This document shows positions 45,920 to 58,300 of a stretch of 64,000 nucleotides of DNA, in pieces. The notes beneath the pieces are model-generated. The model made no database searches and had not been told where the DNA came from. It was given only the letters and a program-made list of their open reading frames with translations. The DNA is from Halichondria panicea (lineage: Eukaryota > Porifera > Demospongiae > Suberitida > Halichondriidae), in the NCBI RefSeq assembly GCF_963675165.1, contig NC_087390.1, positions 475,001 through 539,000 of the forward strand, read 5' to 3'. The translations under genes and the position numbers were made by a program. Each line of letters opens with the position of its first letter. Positions within the stretch are counted from its first letter, which is position 1.

Positions 45920-47502
45920 GTGAGTCACAGTTTCCGAAGTCGATTTCTAGCATACTATATAAAATATTGCCATGCATACATAGAGTTCATCTCCTTCAGT
46001 GAAGGATTATATGAACCAGTATGGTAGGAAGACTGTAGTGGCGTGTCTCCACCCCCTTAGCCTTAATATAATGTCTAATGTATTTTTGCCAAATTTGTAC
46101 ACAACACTGGTGTGAATCATTTAGTGACTGACATTAGTATTTTTGATGGCCACTGTATCAGTAGCCTCGATCCCAGGCCACACTTCATCAGGGAAGTGGG
46201 CCTGGTATCGACTGCTTGCGCATGCGCTCTAATATCCCCCGGTATCTGGGGGCTTTGGATAACATCGTATATGCTCAGTAAAACAATGACATCATAATGG
46301 GCAGAGTACTGCAGGACAGGTGTGTGAGGTGTGAGGGGTGAGGGGTGTGAGGTGTGAAACTACTAAGTCATGGAGTGTATTAATTTAGTGATGAGTCATC
46401 AATATTAGGGTGCTTCCCTACAGTATAATTGCTGGCAAATATGGTTTTTTGGTCCGTGTACTGTTTTAAAGTTACTCAATCATTGTGATGTGATTCGTTG
46501 AAGGCACATATTCGTACTTATAGATAGATTTTAGTGCGTATCTTGTGTTAGAAGGTCAAGGCCGTTATTCACATACTTAGGAATAAATACATTTGGTTTG
46601 CTGTACTCCCCTTTGAGACCTCATACTTTGACACTGATCCCAATAAGGGGAGGGTAAGCGTCAGTCAGTCTGTTCAAAATAGCTGTATAGCATTATCATA
46701 GTACTATGCATAATTACCCGAGGCTGTGCCGTGGCCAGCAGGTATAGTAGTCATCTGGTTTGTTTGTTTGTGTGTGGCACATGAGTCTGCTTCTGCGTTT
46801 ACAGCATGGATAGCCTTCACCCAACAAGTTAATACGTAGTTGCAGATTTTGATATAAAGCCTCGTTGTCGAATATAAGCGAGCAAAACTAAGAAGCTTAA
46901 ACTTGCACGTTGGCAGCTAGCTAACTAACTACACGCGGCCTTTATTCGAGGTACCCTACTTATTTACAGCTGAAGTGATCCCGTACCAAGAACAATGGAA
47001 CAGGGTCGCTAATAGAAAGCTAAAATTATGATTGTGGTTGTTGCTTATAATTATTATCCTAGCCCCAGAGCATACCCCACAGGAGCTATACTGAGACTCT
47101 AGGCTTCTTTGCTGACTTTGCTGTGATCCTAGTCCAGTGCACTACTAAACTCCATTCTCAAAACTTTCAGCCTCTAGACTTTAATTGCTCCCGTACGTTA
47201 CTTGCTGCTTAGCCTGCTTATATAACACCCTTAATTCTGATTTATGTGAACAGCCGAGGGTTAGCACTTAGTGCTCTAGTTAAACTTAACATACTGAAGT
47301 TATGGCTGTTGAAAGATACATGTATGTTCAACTGCAACCCCCCTCCATTTATTCAATGGTTCGGCCACTCTTTCATTTGCCATAACTTGAATTCCAGGTA
47401 TCCAATTTCAACGCTTTTCTGACTTTCTGAAAGCAACCTTTCATATTTGAGAGATAAAAAAGCAATTCTTATTTCTGCTGCTACCTCTCACACACACACG
47501 CA

Positions 47503-47545
<43 letters not shown>

Positions 47546-47631
47546 CCATCGCCACCACAAAACCTCTAGACAATTCCTGAGGTTTATTATCATAAAATCA
47601 CCTCAACCAAGCAACCTACAGATAAGACACC

Positions 47632-47678
<47 letters not shown>
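45920..47678. repeat. Repeat stretch between units 2 and 3
   Basis: Order: EAF intron 1 remnant, mutase exon tail (46296-46318), dispersed repeat (46440-46690), attacccgaggctgtgccgt element (46710), sequence matching 35090-35760, one degenerate copy of the 345-bp unit (47290-47460), then long (CA)n. No gene seen. Confidence 0.7.
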
Positions 47679-47679
<1 letters not shown>

Positions 47680-49665
47680 GACGGACGCAAGTGATGATGA
47701 ATGCGTACGCTGACCTTGTGTTCCAGTTTAGAATGGCTGACGAGAACCAAGCCGCTTACATTTATTCAAGGACCAACACGGCTGTGCAGTACATCAAAGC
47801 TGAATGGTTTTACGATGGCTTCAAGGTACACACACTATACACAGCATCAGAACTCTAGTCACAGAGGCAACTCTAGTACTCAGTACCTGTACAGGAACCA
47901 ACTACTGAAGCCACTGACTAACTACAATGTATGTGCATCACGTACCCCCTCTCGTTCACCAGGGTTCAGTACCTAGCAGTTAGTGAACATTGTAGCCAGC
48001 TGTGTGCTTGTCTAAGCTATTACTGAACGCAGCTGTTACGGTTTATTTGGTGGCCAATTCACAGAAGCTCAGCATCCAAAATCCATTTCACATTCTCAAA
48101 GTAGGTATAACATGTTTGTGCCGACTGTTGCAGATTTTTGATGCTCTGCTCAACGGAGATCTGATACCGTATCCTACGTACTTGTACAACATGACTGGAT
48201 CCACCAACTACTACAACATTCTCAGGACCTCGCTAGGTACACGTATGTTGATAGAGTATGTCAGAAAGTGTTTGATAGAAGTATACAGTCCTGTTTGGAG
48301 TGGTATATACTCTTTTTACCTATACGTAGTGTACTGAACATTCTACTGTATTATTTATCTTATGTTGGTACATACTTAACCAGTGTTTGGTTAAAGGGCT
48401 CTTGTTTGAGTAGCTAATTGAATTTGGGAATCTGTACAAGTTAAGTTGTGTGTATGGATTGAATTTGGGGAAGTCCTGGACTATACAATTATCTCTATTG
48501 TGGTCATGTACTGTGTTAGAGGACATTGAGAAGCTGTGTGCATGGCAAATAATGGCAAGAAAGATTAGCAGTAATACATGCTGCCCCTCCCCCAAGCCAT
48601 AGTCTAGCCTGCCACCCTGTTTGAACTGTACACTGGGGGAAACACTGACTTAAGTATTGTAGGGTGGTGTTGAAATGTCATGCCCTGGGGTGATTGGTTT
48701 CTCCCTGTGTGTATACTTGTGTAAGGAAACCAATCTATAGCTGTCACCCCTTGCAAGGGCAGACCAACAGTGGCTATAATAAAGAGGTGGTCTGGTTCAA
48801 ACACATGCTATGGAGACTCTGAAGCTTGTTAACCTGGCTGTATTGTAAAGGGTGCCTGATTATAGGCTGACCACAATAGACAAGTTTCACTGCATTTAAT
48901 TTAGTTACAGTATAAGAACTGTAGAGGGCAATTGCTGACATTTTGGTCATGCAAATTGATTATTTAAGACAGTTCTTCACATTCAATATTTCTTATTCGT
49001 CCAGCCTCCCCTGATTTTAACTACTACGTTCCCTTTATCAACACCACTGACATCAGACGAGCCATTCACGTCGGCAGTCTCAGCAATGGCTATCACGCTG
49101 AGGTGGACAGATTAAAGGTTGCTAGTTTTGTATATGTTCTTACCTCCCCCCCCCACACACACACATTTCCCACACACACACACATTTCTTGTTCTCACCC
49201 CCCCCCCCCCACACACACACACATTTCTTGTTCCTACCCCACACACACACACATATTCTTGTTCTTACCCCCCCACACACACATTTCTTGTTCTCACCCC
49301 CCCCACACACACACATTTTTGTTCTTACCTCCCCCCCACACACACACATACTCTTGTTCTCACCCCCCCCCCCACACACACATTTCTTGTTCTCACCCCC
49401 CCCACACACACACATATTCTTGTTCTCACCCTCCCCCCACACACACACACACACATTAAAGGTTTCTAATTTTGTTATGTTCGGGTTAACCCTAACCCCC
49501 ACACACACATTTCTCCCTTCACAGATAGGAGATGATGTTGCCGGGTATGTGAGGACAGTGAACAAGTTTATGTAGGTGGTCGTGAGAGGGGGTGGGCACA
49601 TTCTCCCGTTTGACCAGCCGAAGAGAGCACTCAACCTCATCCAGAACTTTGTGAACATGCAATAG
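47679..49665 (+). pseudogene. CPVL: CPVL-like carboxypeptidase C-terminal exons, copy 3 (nonsense)
   Basis: Exons 47679-47825, 48134-48236, 49005-49117, 49525-49665, same lengths and phases as copy 1. In the last exon the CAG after NKFM is TAG (49573-49575), removing the catalytic His block. Exon 2 has TYLYNMTGS where the others have NITGS. As in the other copies, no Ser or Asp exon. Confidence 0.85.
49143..49467. repeat. (CA)n-TTTCTTGTTCTCA-(C)n minisatellite, copy 3
   Basis: Shortest array, about 9 units, same intron position as 21391 and 37675; the same tttctaattttgttatgttc...ggttaaccctaac sequence follows it as in copy 1. Confidence 0.93.
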
Positions 49666-49986
49666 CCTATTATAATTATGTTGTCTGGAAATGATCATGC
49701 TTCAAGTATAAGGATAAAAATGAAATTTATAATTATAGTCGTGTCATTTAATATGTTGTTTGAAGAGAAGATTTTAATTACCAAATCAACGAAACGATCA
49801 AAAACAATTGCTATTAGAGACATAAATAATTATGGAGTGTATAATTATTGTACAGAGTTTATACTCTCTGCCCAATGGTACACAAAAATATACTGTACAT
49901 GTATAAGAAAGATAGCCACCGATTGGGAAGACTTATAAGATTTAGTATACAAACTAGACCATAACATAAAACAGGAGTCATACATA
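49666..49986. other. Spacer between CPVL-like copy 3 and NLR3 stop
   Basis: Near copy of 22705-23025 and 38544-38877. Nothing else seen. Confidence 0.6.
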
Positions 49987-52900
49987 CTAGTCAATAAACA
50001 CAATTCTTCGTCTGACATCAACGTACTCGGGACATGTGACAATGTTCTTTTTTGTATTCTCAGAAGTGCCGAATTGTTTCAGTGTTTTGTTTTCAAACAG
50101 CCCCCTGACAATTGGGGAGCACTCGGTGATCTCAGCATCGAGGTGAAACACCTCTAGCGTCTTGTTCTTGGCTAACACATTACCGACAGCTTCAGCCTCT
50201 TCAGTGGTAACAGTGTATGGTTTAAACTTACTGATTGGTGGCACACACAGACAGAGTGTCAGGTGTTTAACTGTATTGTTTTCTCTCAATGCTTCCAAGG
50301 CGGGTAGTAGATCCCCTGGCAACTTTATACAAAACGTAAGTTCAATGAATTGTAGAGTTGTAGGAAACATTTGGGCCAGTTCAAACGTTCCGAAACCATA
50401 ATCAAGCGGTTCATCATAACTCATAATAGGTGACATTGTTAGCTTAGTTAGACATGTGTTAACTTGCAGTCCCTGCCATAAATGACTCTGGCTACTTTTG
50501 AAATTCCAATAACGCAGTGTCAATTCCTCTAGAGATGTGTCAGTCTGTAGATACTCACCAATAGCTTCATCAAAATCGCAGTCAAGGTTACATGTAAGTT
50601 TAAGGCTTTTAATGGAATGTAATCGATTGTCTTTGAGAGAACGTAAAACTTCACAGGCATTATCAGGACATAACAAAGTTAGTGATTGCAAGTGCTGGGG
50701 GGTACAGAAATATTCAAATTGGCCCATTATTTCCCTTTGGATATCGAGTTCTTTAAGTATCGGACAATTGAGTAGAGTACTAAAAAGCTGCTCAGATTGT
50801 GCGGGGGTCAAGTTAACACGGGAAGAGCATCGCAGATATTGTAAGCTTAGTTTCCAGTGGCTTAATATTGAAATTAAGTTTCTGATAGTAGACTCTGAAA
50901 AAACCTCATTGTCTGTTGAAAATATTCTTTTTGCTTCGTTATCGGTAAACGAATGTTCAGACAGTAAATGTGGTAAGATTTTCGTGTTGTTCCTTTTTAA
51001 CTCAGTCACGTTCAATCCAATTGAAATACACCAATTATCAGTATCTGTGATGGGTGAGACAATAATAGAAATTGCTTGTACAGTAATAGGAATCACCAAC
51101 ATTTCAATACTAGAATGTGCAATGAAGTCAGACAACAACTCTTCATCAGCTGGCGATACTTGAGCACATTTCAAAACTTTCAAGCAGTGTTTTGGCTTCA
51201 AAATATCAAGTATTCGTATCACAGTGTCTCTTGAGATGCCAAAATCTAGCTCTACAACACTTAAGTTTGGAGATAGCTCTATAGTGTCAAATATTTTTAA
51301 TGTACATGGAACCTCAGGTCTATCAAATTCATCGTTAATAACTCCTGATCTTGGATTACTGATTATGACGCTTTCTAATTCTGGTAGTATCCTATCAGTG
51401 AGTGTATGCCAAGCAGATGGAATCTTGAATGTGGTAGACATTTTCAGATGCCTTACACTTAGAGTAAAAGAAGGCAAAACTTTGTTCATTCCTGCTAATA
51501 TCATCGATCTATCCACATCACTGTCATTAAACTCGAACATGTCCATTTCAGTTACTTTGAAATGAGCAGAAGCTACAACATAACCAAGTGCAAACTGATC
51601 AATATCATCATCATATAGCGGTGGTTCATACAGCACATTACAATACAAGTCCTTCATGACTTGCACATTTTGGCTTTCATAGATCCACAGAATTTGATCA
51701 CTTGAGAATGTACACATTCTCTCGGCTTTTGACGGTCCTTTCTCATGGTACAAGTAAGGAGTTGGAAGTACACACTGAGTCCATGAGTCATTCAGTTTAG
51801 TCAATCCAGCTAAAAACAATAGAATCATCTCGTAAGATCCATCATCAGCCTTTGTTTCAAACAAGATCAACTGCTCGTGTGGAGTTATATTTTTCCAGAC
51901 GTAAAATGCAGCGAGGAACTCTTGAAGTGTTAGATGAAGGAAATTGTAAGATGGAGAACTGTTGCTTTTGTTATATAAAGGATGTACACTGTTCATGAAT
52001 CCGAGTGTGTTAGTATCAACAACATCTTCCTTGAAAAAAACCAACTGTTGTTTTTCTTTGGATATTCCATTGTACGCAATTTGGCAGAGTTTATCAAAAT
52101 GTATCTGAAGTGACCAAGGTAACTCACTAAGCTCGTCACTCCAATCACTCTCTGGTTTGTCATGTAAATATCTTTCAATTAAAACTTGACAGTATGCAGT
52201 GTATAGTTCAGTTGTTGTGTTAGGAAAGACGCTGTTTTTTTTGTGACAATTTTTTTTGTAAACATCAACTACAATTCTGGCATGAAGAGGGTTATACATT
52301 GCACTAGAGATACGTGGATTAGAGATAATGTATTCACGTAGTCCTGGTGGAGCCTCTCGATTTTTGATCATTAGATCAATGTACTCTTTAATTTGTTCGC
52401 CAGAAAAACCTAAGATTTCGATGAACTGATCAACTCTTGAGCTACAAGTAACAGGTAGATCACATACAGCCCAGGGCCTAGTGGTAACAAGCACGGTACT
52501 AGCTGGCAGGAGACGTCCGGTTATTAGCTTCATAAATATGGAGTCTTTTTCTCTAAGGGATGGTGGCAATTCATCCAGGCCTTCCAAAATGAAAAGTATG
52601 CTCTGCCCATGATTCTTTCGGATAATAGAATAAACACTTTTGGAATCATCAGTATCTTCACATTGAAATAGATCAACTAATTCTACAGCTTCCTGAACAT
52701 TCTCATCTCGAAGTCGGAGCAATACAACCAGGGAGTAATCTGTCCAAACTTCACCATTAGCCCATCGTCTGCACAGTTCCCATGACAAAGTCGTCTTACC
52801 TCCTCCAGGGGCCCCCTTAACGACAACTAATTTAGAGAATTTGCCTTTTACTTTGGAAGCTATCTGGTCCATTGTGATTCTCTCTCTTGGAAATCTATCC

Positions 52901-54806
52901 AGCTTGCCTTGAACTATTTCTGACCAAGACTCTTCGATTTCCTCTCTGGATAAATGTTTACTTACATCAGCACATGTTAGGTTAACAAAATGCTTAACAC
53001 ACTGGAGAGGATATTTGTCATCAGCAGGGAGAGATCTTGTATCGTAAATACTAGTTAAGTATGATCGATAAATTCCTATTGCTTCATCTGGTTGGATGGT
53101 GGAATGATTATCGGACTTGGATTCTACAGTATAAAAGAATAATCATGAAGCGAAGGTAATAATACAGTGGAATCTTCAATAATGGGCCCTCCAAACTAAG
53201 TAAACTGTGAGAAATACAACAAATAGGACTGCGCTTCCACCCCCAAACTTCCAGAGTCTTACATGAACAAATACAGCAATCCTTGAGGTGTGTCCTTTAC
53301 TCTATCACCACTCACACAAACTATACCGATTAGCTAACTCACTGGTTGGTCCAGGAGTCGGTGTGGACAATTTCTTCTTAGATGGCCCAGGTGAAGTATC
53401 GTCATCTGCTATAATTAAATATACAATTGACTAAAGTACATAAAGATAATATATAAGTGTTCGTGACGAGGTGGACTATCCATTCACATAGTTAAGTGCT
53501 GTTGACTATTCATAGAAATGCTTACAGTGTAGTCTATATTGCAGTAGCCTCACAACTGTCCTACATATTTTAGTTACGTTCCCGGCTTTAGGCTACGGTA
53601 TACTGATATTTATCCATAGAAATACTGGTCAAGGTTAGCCTCATGACTATTCATACCTGTACATGCCTCCTCTATAGCCTCAGCGACATCATTCCGTTCA
53701 ACTGTTGGTGCTCTGAGACTCTGACATATTTCAGAATAAGTGAGAGGGCCAGTCTTCAAGCGAGCAGCCAGCACTTCACATAGACGAATTTGATTATCTC
53801 GATGTTTATCACTGATATTATTGAGGGTGTCAAAACCTAATCCCAGATCAAGTCCCAGGTTGAACCAGTTTCCAACAGCTTTTATCAGGTTCTTGTAAAC
53901 AGAATTCAAATCATCGAGAGTAAGAATTGAGCCTACAAAAATTACCAGTGAATGGTAAGTGAATGGCACACACATGGTTTAAGCATACTCTATAAACAAC
54001 TGACAGCAGTTTGTACAAAGAGACTGCTTACTAAACGTTGGTCCAGGGTTTGCTTCTACATCTCCTGACTGTAACAGTAAGCGGAATATCAGTAACAGTA
54101 TATACAGACTGAGAGTGGGGGGCCGATTAGAGCTCTGAGCTCTCACTTGGAACTTGATCGGCTTTTCTTGAGTATCAAAAACTAGAAAGTAAGAGTGACG
54201 TTTATAATTATTGTGGCAGTAAATATTACCTGATGTGGTTGAGTTCCATTGTTTCCGAGGGTTCCATCTCACCAAGCAGGCAGTGATGAGTGAGTAGCAG
54301 GTGATAAACACAGCTGACAGAATGAGAACGACCAGTGCACTCCCCCTCCATCCCAGCTCACAAGGAAACACTCCGGTCCAACTCAAGTCAACCACAGGGC
54401 AAGCAGGACGTGGGGGTGCTGTGTAGAGTTGCATAGATATATTCATGTGCTGTGACATCACAATTGTGGTCATGACTCCGTGAATGCACTAATGGCTGTT
54501 TAAACTGTCCTTTAAGCATAATGTGGCCTATATTAATATGCTCGGTATAATTATACCAAGTGTATGATAAGAAATGTTATGCAATTATTGGTGAGTATGC
54601 TTCACTGACTTACAGGAAAAAGTTTGTAAGAAGAGTATGTATCTGATGGTGACCATAATGAGGTAGAGTTGGTAGAGGACAGGGGTGATCAACACAGAGG
54701 CAAGGCTGGCTCTGAGCTGCCAACTAGGCTTACGGAAAACCAGGGTAACATCGTCGTCCAGATCATTTGAGAGATAACGGGCATGTCTCCGAGATGTCAT
54801 CTTCAT
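49987..54806 (-). CDS. NLR3: TM leader / 2A / death domain / NACHT / LRR
   Basis: Six exons on minus: 54614-54806, 54230-54418, 54032-54181, 53657-53932, 53343-53408, 49987-53123; 1336 residues, all junctions phase 1. Same order as NLR1 but with the full LRR region: hydrophobic leader segments, SGDVEANPGP (break 174/175), death domain 178-269 (YKNLIKAVGNWFNLGLDLGL, RNDVAEAIEEAC), one linker exon (SPGPSKKKLSTPTPGPT), NACHT with GAPGGGKT at 395-402 and ILFILEGLDELP, then about 700 residues of helical/leucine-rich repeats. The 2A Val codon is GTA where the other copies have GTT, a silent change. An in-frame upstream ATG exists (54968) but the MKMTS start is shared with the sisters, so I use it. 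Probably the canonical domain form of the family. Confidence 0.88.
54039..54080 (-). other. 2A-like ribosome-skipping motif in NLR3
   Basis: LLLQSGDVEANPGP, identical protein sequence to NLR1 and NLR2 despite silent differences. Confidence 0.9.
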
Positions 54807-55327
54807 GATTCTATCAAGAATAGACCAACTGTGCCAGCTCCAAGATTTAATGTTGTGGTTGAAGCTTACTTCTTCAGTGCAGATTTGATGCCAGTCAGAA
54901 CAGAGAATCTTGCATGTGCTTTGTTTACTTGGCTGTACGTACAAGACCCTCCTCCTTTGACCATACAAGACCCTCCCCGTTTTTTTGCAACGCTATTCTT
55001 TCAGTTGTTCCATCAATGATCTTTACCTTATAGTTATGCATGACTAGCTATTGTGTAAACTGTTCATAATAATGTTCATCCCTGCTTCAAGTATATGAAC
55101 TGCACTATATATAGTAAATCTCACAATGTCATACATGTACATGTGCATACTTATAATTACATTCTCGCATATGCCAACTTGTTATAGTAATACGGTAAAG
55201 CATGGGTCATCAACGAACATACAATACATTTTATTACATGTATAATTATATGAATTGAGCAAAGAAACACAAAATGTACAGAAGACAATATAACGGTGAA
55301 TGAAATGATTTTAGCTAGCTATACAGA
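54807..55327. other. Intergenic between formin stop and NLR3 start
   Basis: Contains the empty site for the 1.7-kb element (54959-54976) and the truncated EAF promoter block ending about 55030 (ccatcaatgatctttacc). 55030-55327 is unrelated AT-rich sequence, so this is the right edge of the duplication array. Confidence 0.65.
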
Positions 55328-58300
55328 TTATTTCAGCCATGGTCTATTGGCACCGTAATTGTCCTCTCTAGCTTTAGTTCTTCTCTGTAGGGACTTGAGA
55401 AGTTCATCATGTGGTGAGGGTGCTGCCACCTGATTGGACGACGTAGAGTTGCCATGCTTACGTAATGTGTTACGTCTGTAGTTGGCCGGTCTGTATGCAG
55501 TGTTCTTCATACCTGTATATAGTACAAGCACAAGAGCGGCCGATGAATTCAGAATTGGTACACTGTCATGTATGTAGTAGCAAGCATGCAAATCTATACT
55601 ATAGTTCAGTAGTTACAGAAGATAAAATAACCCAGGGCCAAATCTACACCTAAAAAATGTGCACGCTGCTCAGTAAACTTCAGACTACCAAACTATATAC
55701 AGTCTCAAATAATGAGCCTAGACAAGTGGTTACACACAAGTACTGACAGTAGCCAATCAACTAACCGGAAATGATCTCTTCAATAGCTCCGTCGTAGATC
55801 TGAGGCAGTACGTCCACACCCTGATCATCCTGTACACACAAGCAAGCAGGTTCTCAGTTAATATATAGACAGACAGAACATTCTCAGTTGATATTTAGAC
55901 AGCAAGTGATTATTATTCAAGAGATATTCTTATACCAGGAGAGGGTGTTGTTTACCTCTGATAAGGAAGTGTCATCCACGCAAGGTAATACACACAGTTG
56001 CTATAATGGAGGAATGAGAGAATGTGTTAACAGAATGATTGATGTACGCTCTTGTGATATACTTACAGCTTGTCTGATGGCTAACTTGGCAAGGTTTTCA
56101 CTGTCTGCTTTCTGTATAGAGACAAAATATCATTCACCATTAAAACTGTACTGTATACCACACCCACACACTGTACATGACTGCACTTAGAAACACTAAA
56201 ATACAAATACATACGGGAAAGAGGAACCAACATTTGACAAAGGTTTGAAACAATTTCTTTGGACAATGTATAAACAAAGGTGAACATGTTGTTTGTAGAT
56301 AATCAGTAGCCCTCATCTCCCCTGAAGCATATCAAACAGGAAACCACCACAGACCACTAAAGGTGATTGATGGTATCAGCAATAGTTGTAGGGTCAACTG
56401 CTGGTTACCTAGGGCAGCATACTAGAAAGACTGATCTCATGACATGCCAACATCTATCCTACATGTCAATGCACAACACTCGTTATTATAATTATAGTAA
56501 GAAAGTTACTCTGAAGTTTGTGACGAATCTGTGCAGAACGGGGAAGATGGAGTTGGGTTGACTCAGTTTAGCATTTTCTCCAAAGTATTGCACAACTTCT
56601 CCGAACGCCTCCTACAAAATGAGGTTTACATGTGGTGTGATCGATAAGCAATTGGTAATTACATGTACGTAATAACGATGTATAATAAAATCTTAAAGCT
56701 GAGCTGACCTTGGCAGTCTCCAATCCTTTCTCCAGCTTGGTGACCTTAGGCTCTGCCTCCAGACAGAAGGTCTTGAGGGGAGTGTTCTGTTTATTGTTGA
56801 TGAGCTCTCCAGTCGCTTCCTTTATGCCCTTACTGATCTGACGGAAGTCGGCCATGAGTAGGTCCAGAGAGACTGTGTGTGTGGGTGTGTGAGGTGTGTG
56901 GTGTGTGGGTGTGAGGTGTGTGGGGTGTGGTGTGTGGAGGGGTTGATAAACATCAACGTTTACAGAGCATGTCTATTGTAAAATAATATTAGCCAGAGAG
57001 ACAGTGATTCAAAGTACATATAATTCCAAGGCTGTTTATAGAGCTAATGAAACAAGAAGCTGATGATAGACACCATTTTCTCACCAGGTGCAGCCTTATC
57101 CAGGTAGGTGAGCTCATGGACAAATCCTAACAGCAAGGGGAACTTGTCTCGTATCACTCCTGCTACGTAGTGCATCAGTGTTACCGTGTGGTCACTAGGG
57201 GCCTTGGAATCACGCAGCTGCATGGGTAGAGAGAGAGGAGGTCACACCTACACATGTACTCATACACCGTATAACGCGGAGCTTTTGAGAGGCTTTATTC
57301 TCGTTGTTTTCGTGTATTCATGAAAATTAGATGTGCAAAGATTAAAAGCGTGGCTCCGGTAAGCAGATATCCCACAAATATGCAACCAAATGCTTTTAGA
57401 GGCCATTCCACGAAATGTAAGTACCTCGAAAATTTCGCGCCATACAGTATATAATCATGCTCGTGTCCTATATGGTTTGCTGTACATGTGTATGCTTGAG
57501 AAAAAGTTAATCCATCCACAAACAGTCATAATTTATTGTCTGTTAGAGTGAATCAGTTTGTGTGGCCAGCTCACCATGTCCAGAGAGGCCACCTTGAACC
57601 CGTACACTCCGCCCCTCTTACTGCTGTTCATGTAGTTGCCAAACGCTAGAATTATCTGCGCAATAAGATACATAGCAAGAGTAAACCACAACCAAATGAG
57701 AGCAGAAAGCAAGCTACACATTATTAATAGAATATTGCTACAAACATGTACATGTACATGCATGTACGTAGAGTCACACTGATTATTGTTGGCACAACAG
57801 GAGGAAAGGCAGTAGAATGTAGTCTGAAAGGTATTGAACAGTATAGGGGGACTCTAGCCTCCCCCGGAGCCCCCATGCTTTCTATGATGCTGTAACAAGC
57901 AAGTACGGGGGCCACTAAAGTGAAAGTGAATGTCTAAGTTCAACAAGACACACAGATAGCAGTTTGCTCACCTCCAAGACTTTCTTAAAGTGGTCTGAAG
58001 AAGTCACAGATTTAGAGGCTGCTATCACTGCATCAATTTGCTGTGAGGAGATAATGCACAGGCAGTACTGTAACTATGTATGGAGAAGTTATTCATTTGT
58101 GAGGAGGTTTAGAGTAGTAGTCAGGCCAGAACAAACTACCTAACACCTCATTCAATGGGGCAAAAACTTGTTTTCTAAAGATATTCCTTGTGGGTTCCAC
58201 CGCTACAATAGTTGTTAGGCAATACACAAGGCAGGGGAAGCCGCACAAGTACTACTAACACATGTATAATTATTATGCTCAACTCACAGGGATTAGAATA

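Larger units (their letters stand above)
34860..46470. repeat. Segmental duplication unit 2 (about 11.5 kb), tandem with unit 3
   Basis: Offset between matching points 35761 and 47289 is 11,528 bp. Shared private variants (aaggccgttattcacatact, aataaatacatttggtttgc at 34945 and 46557) mark the junction: unit 3 begins about 46470 and is cut at about 55030. Confidence 0.85.

Noticed and set aside
54807-54968. Upstream in-frame ATG for NLR3 adding 54 residues
   Set aside because: Not preserved in NLR1 or NLR2, where the shared MKMTS start has no such extension.
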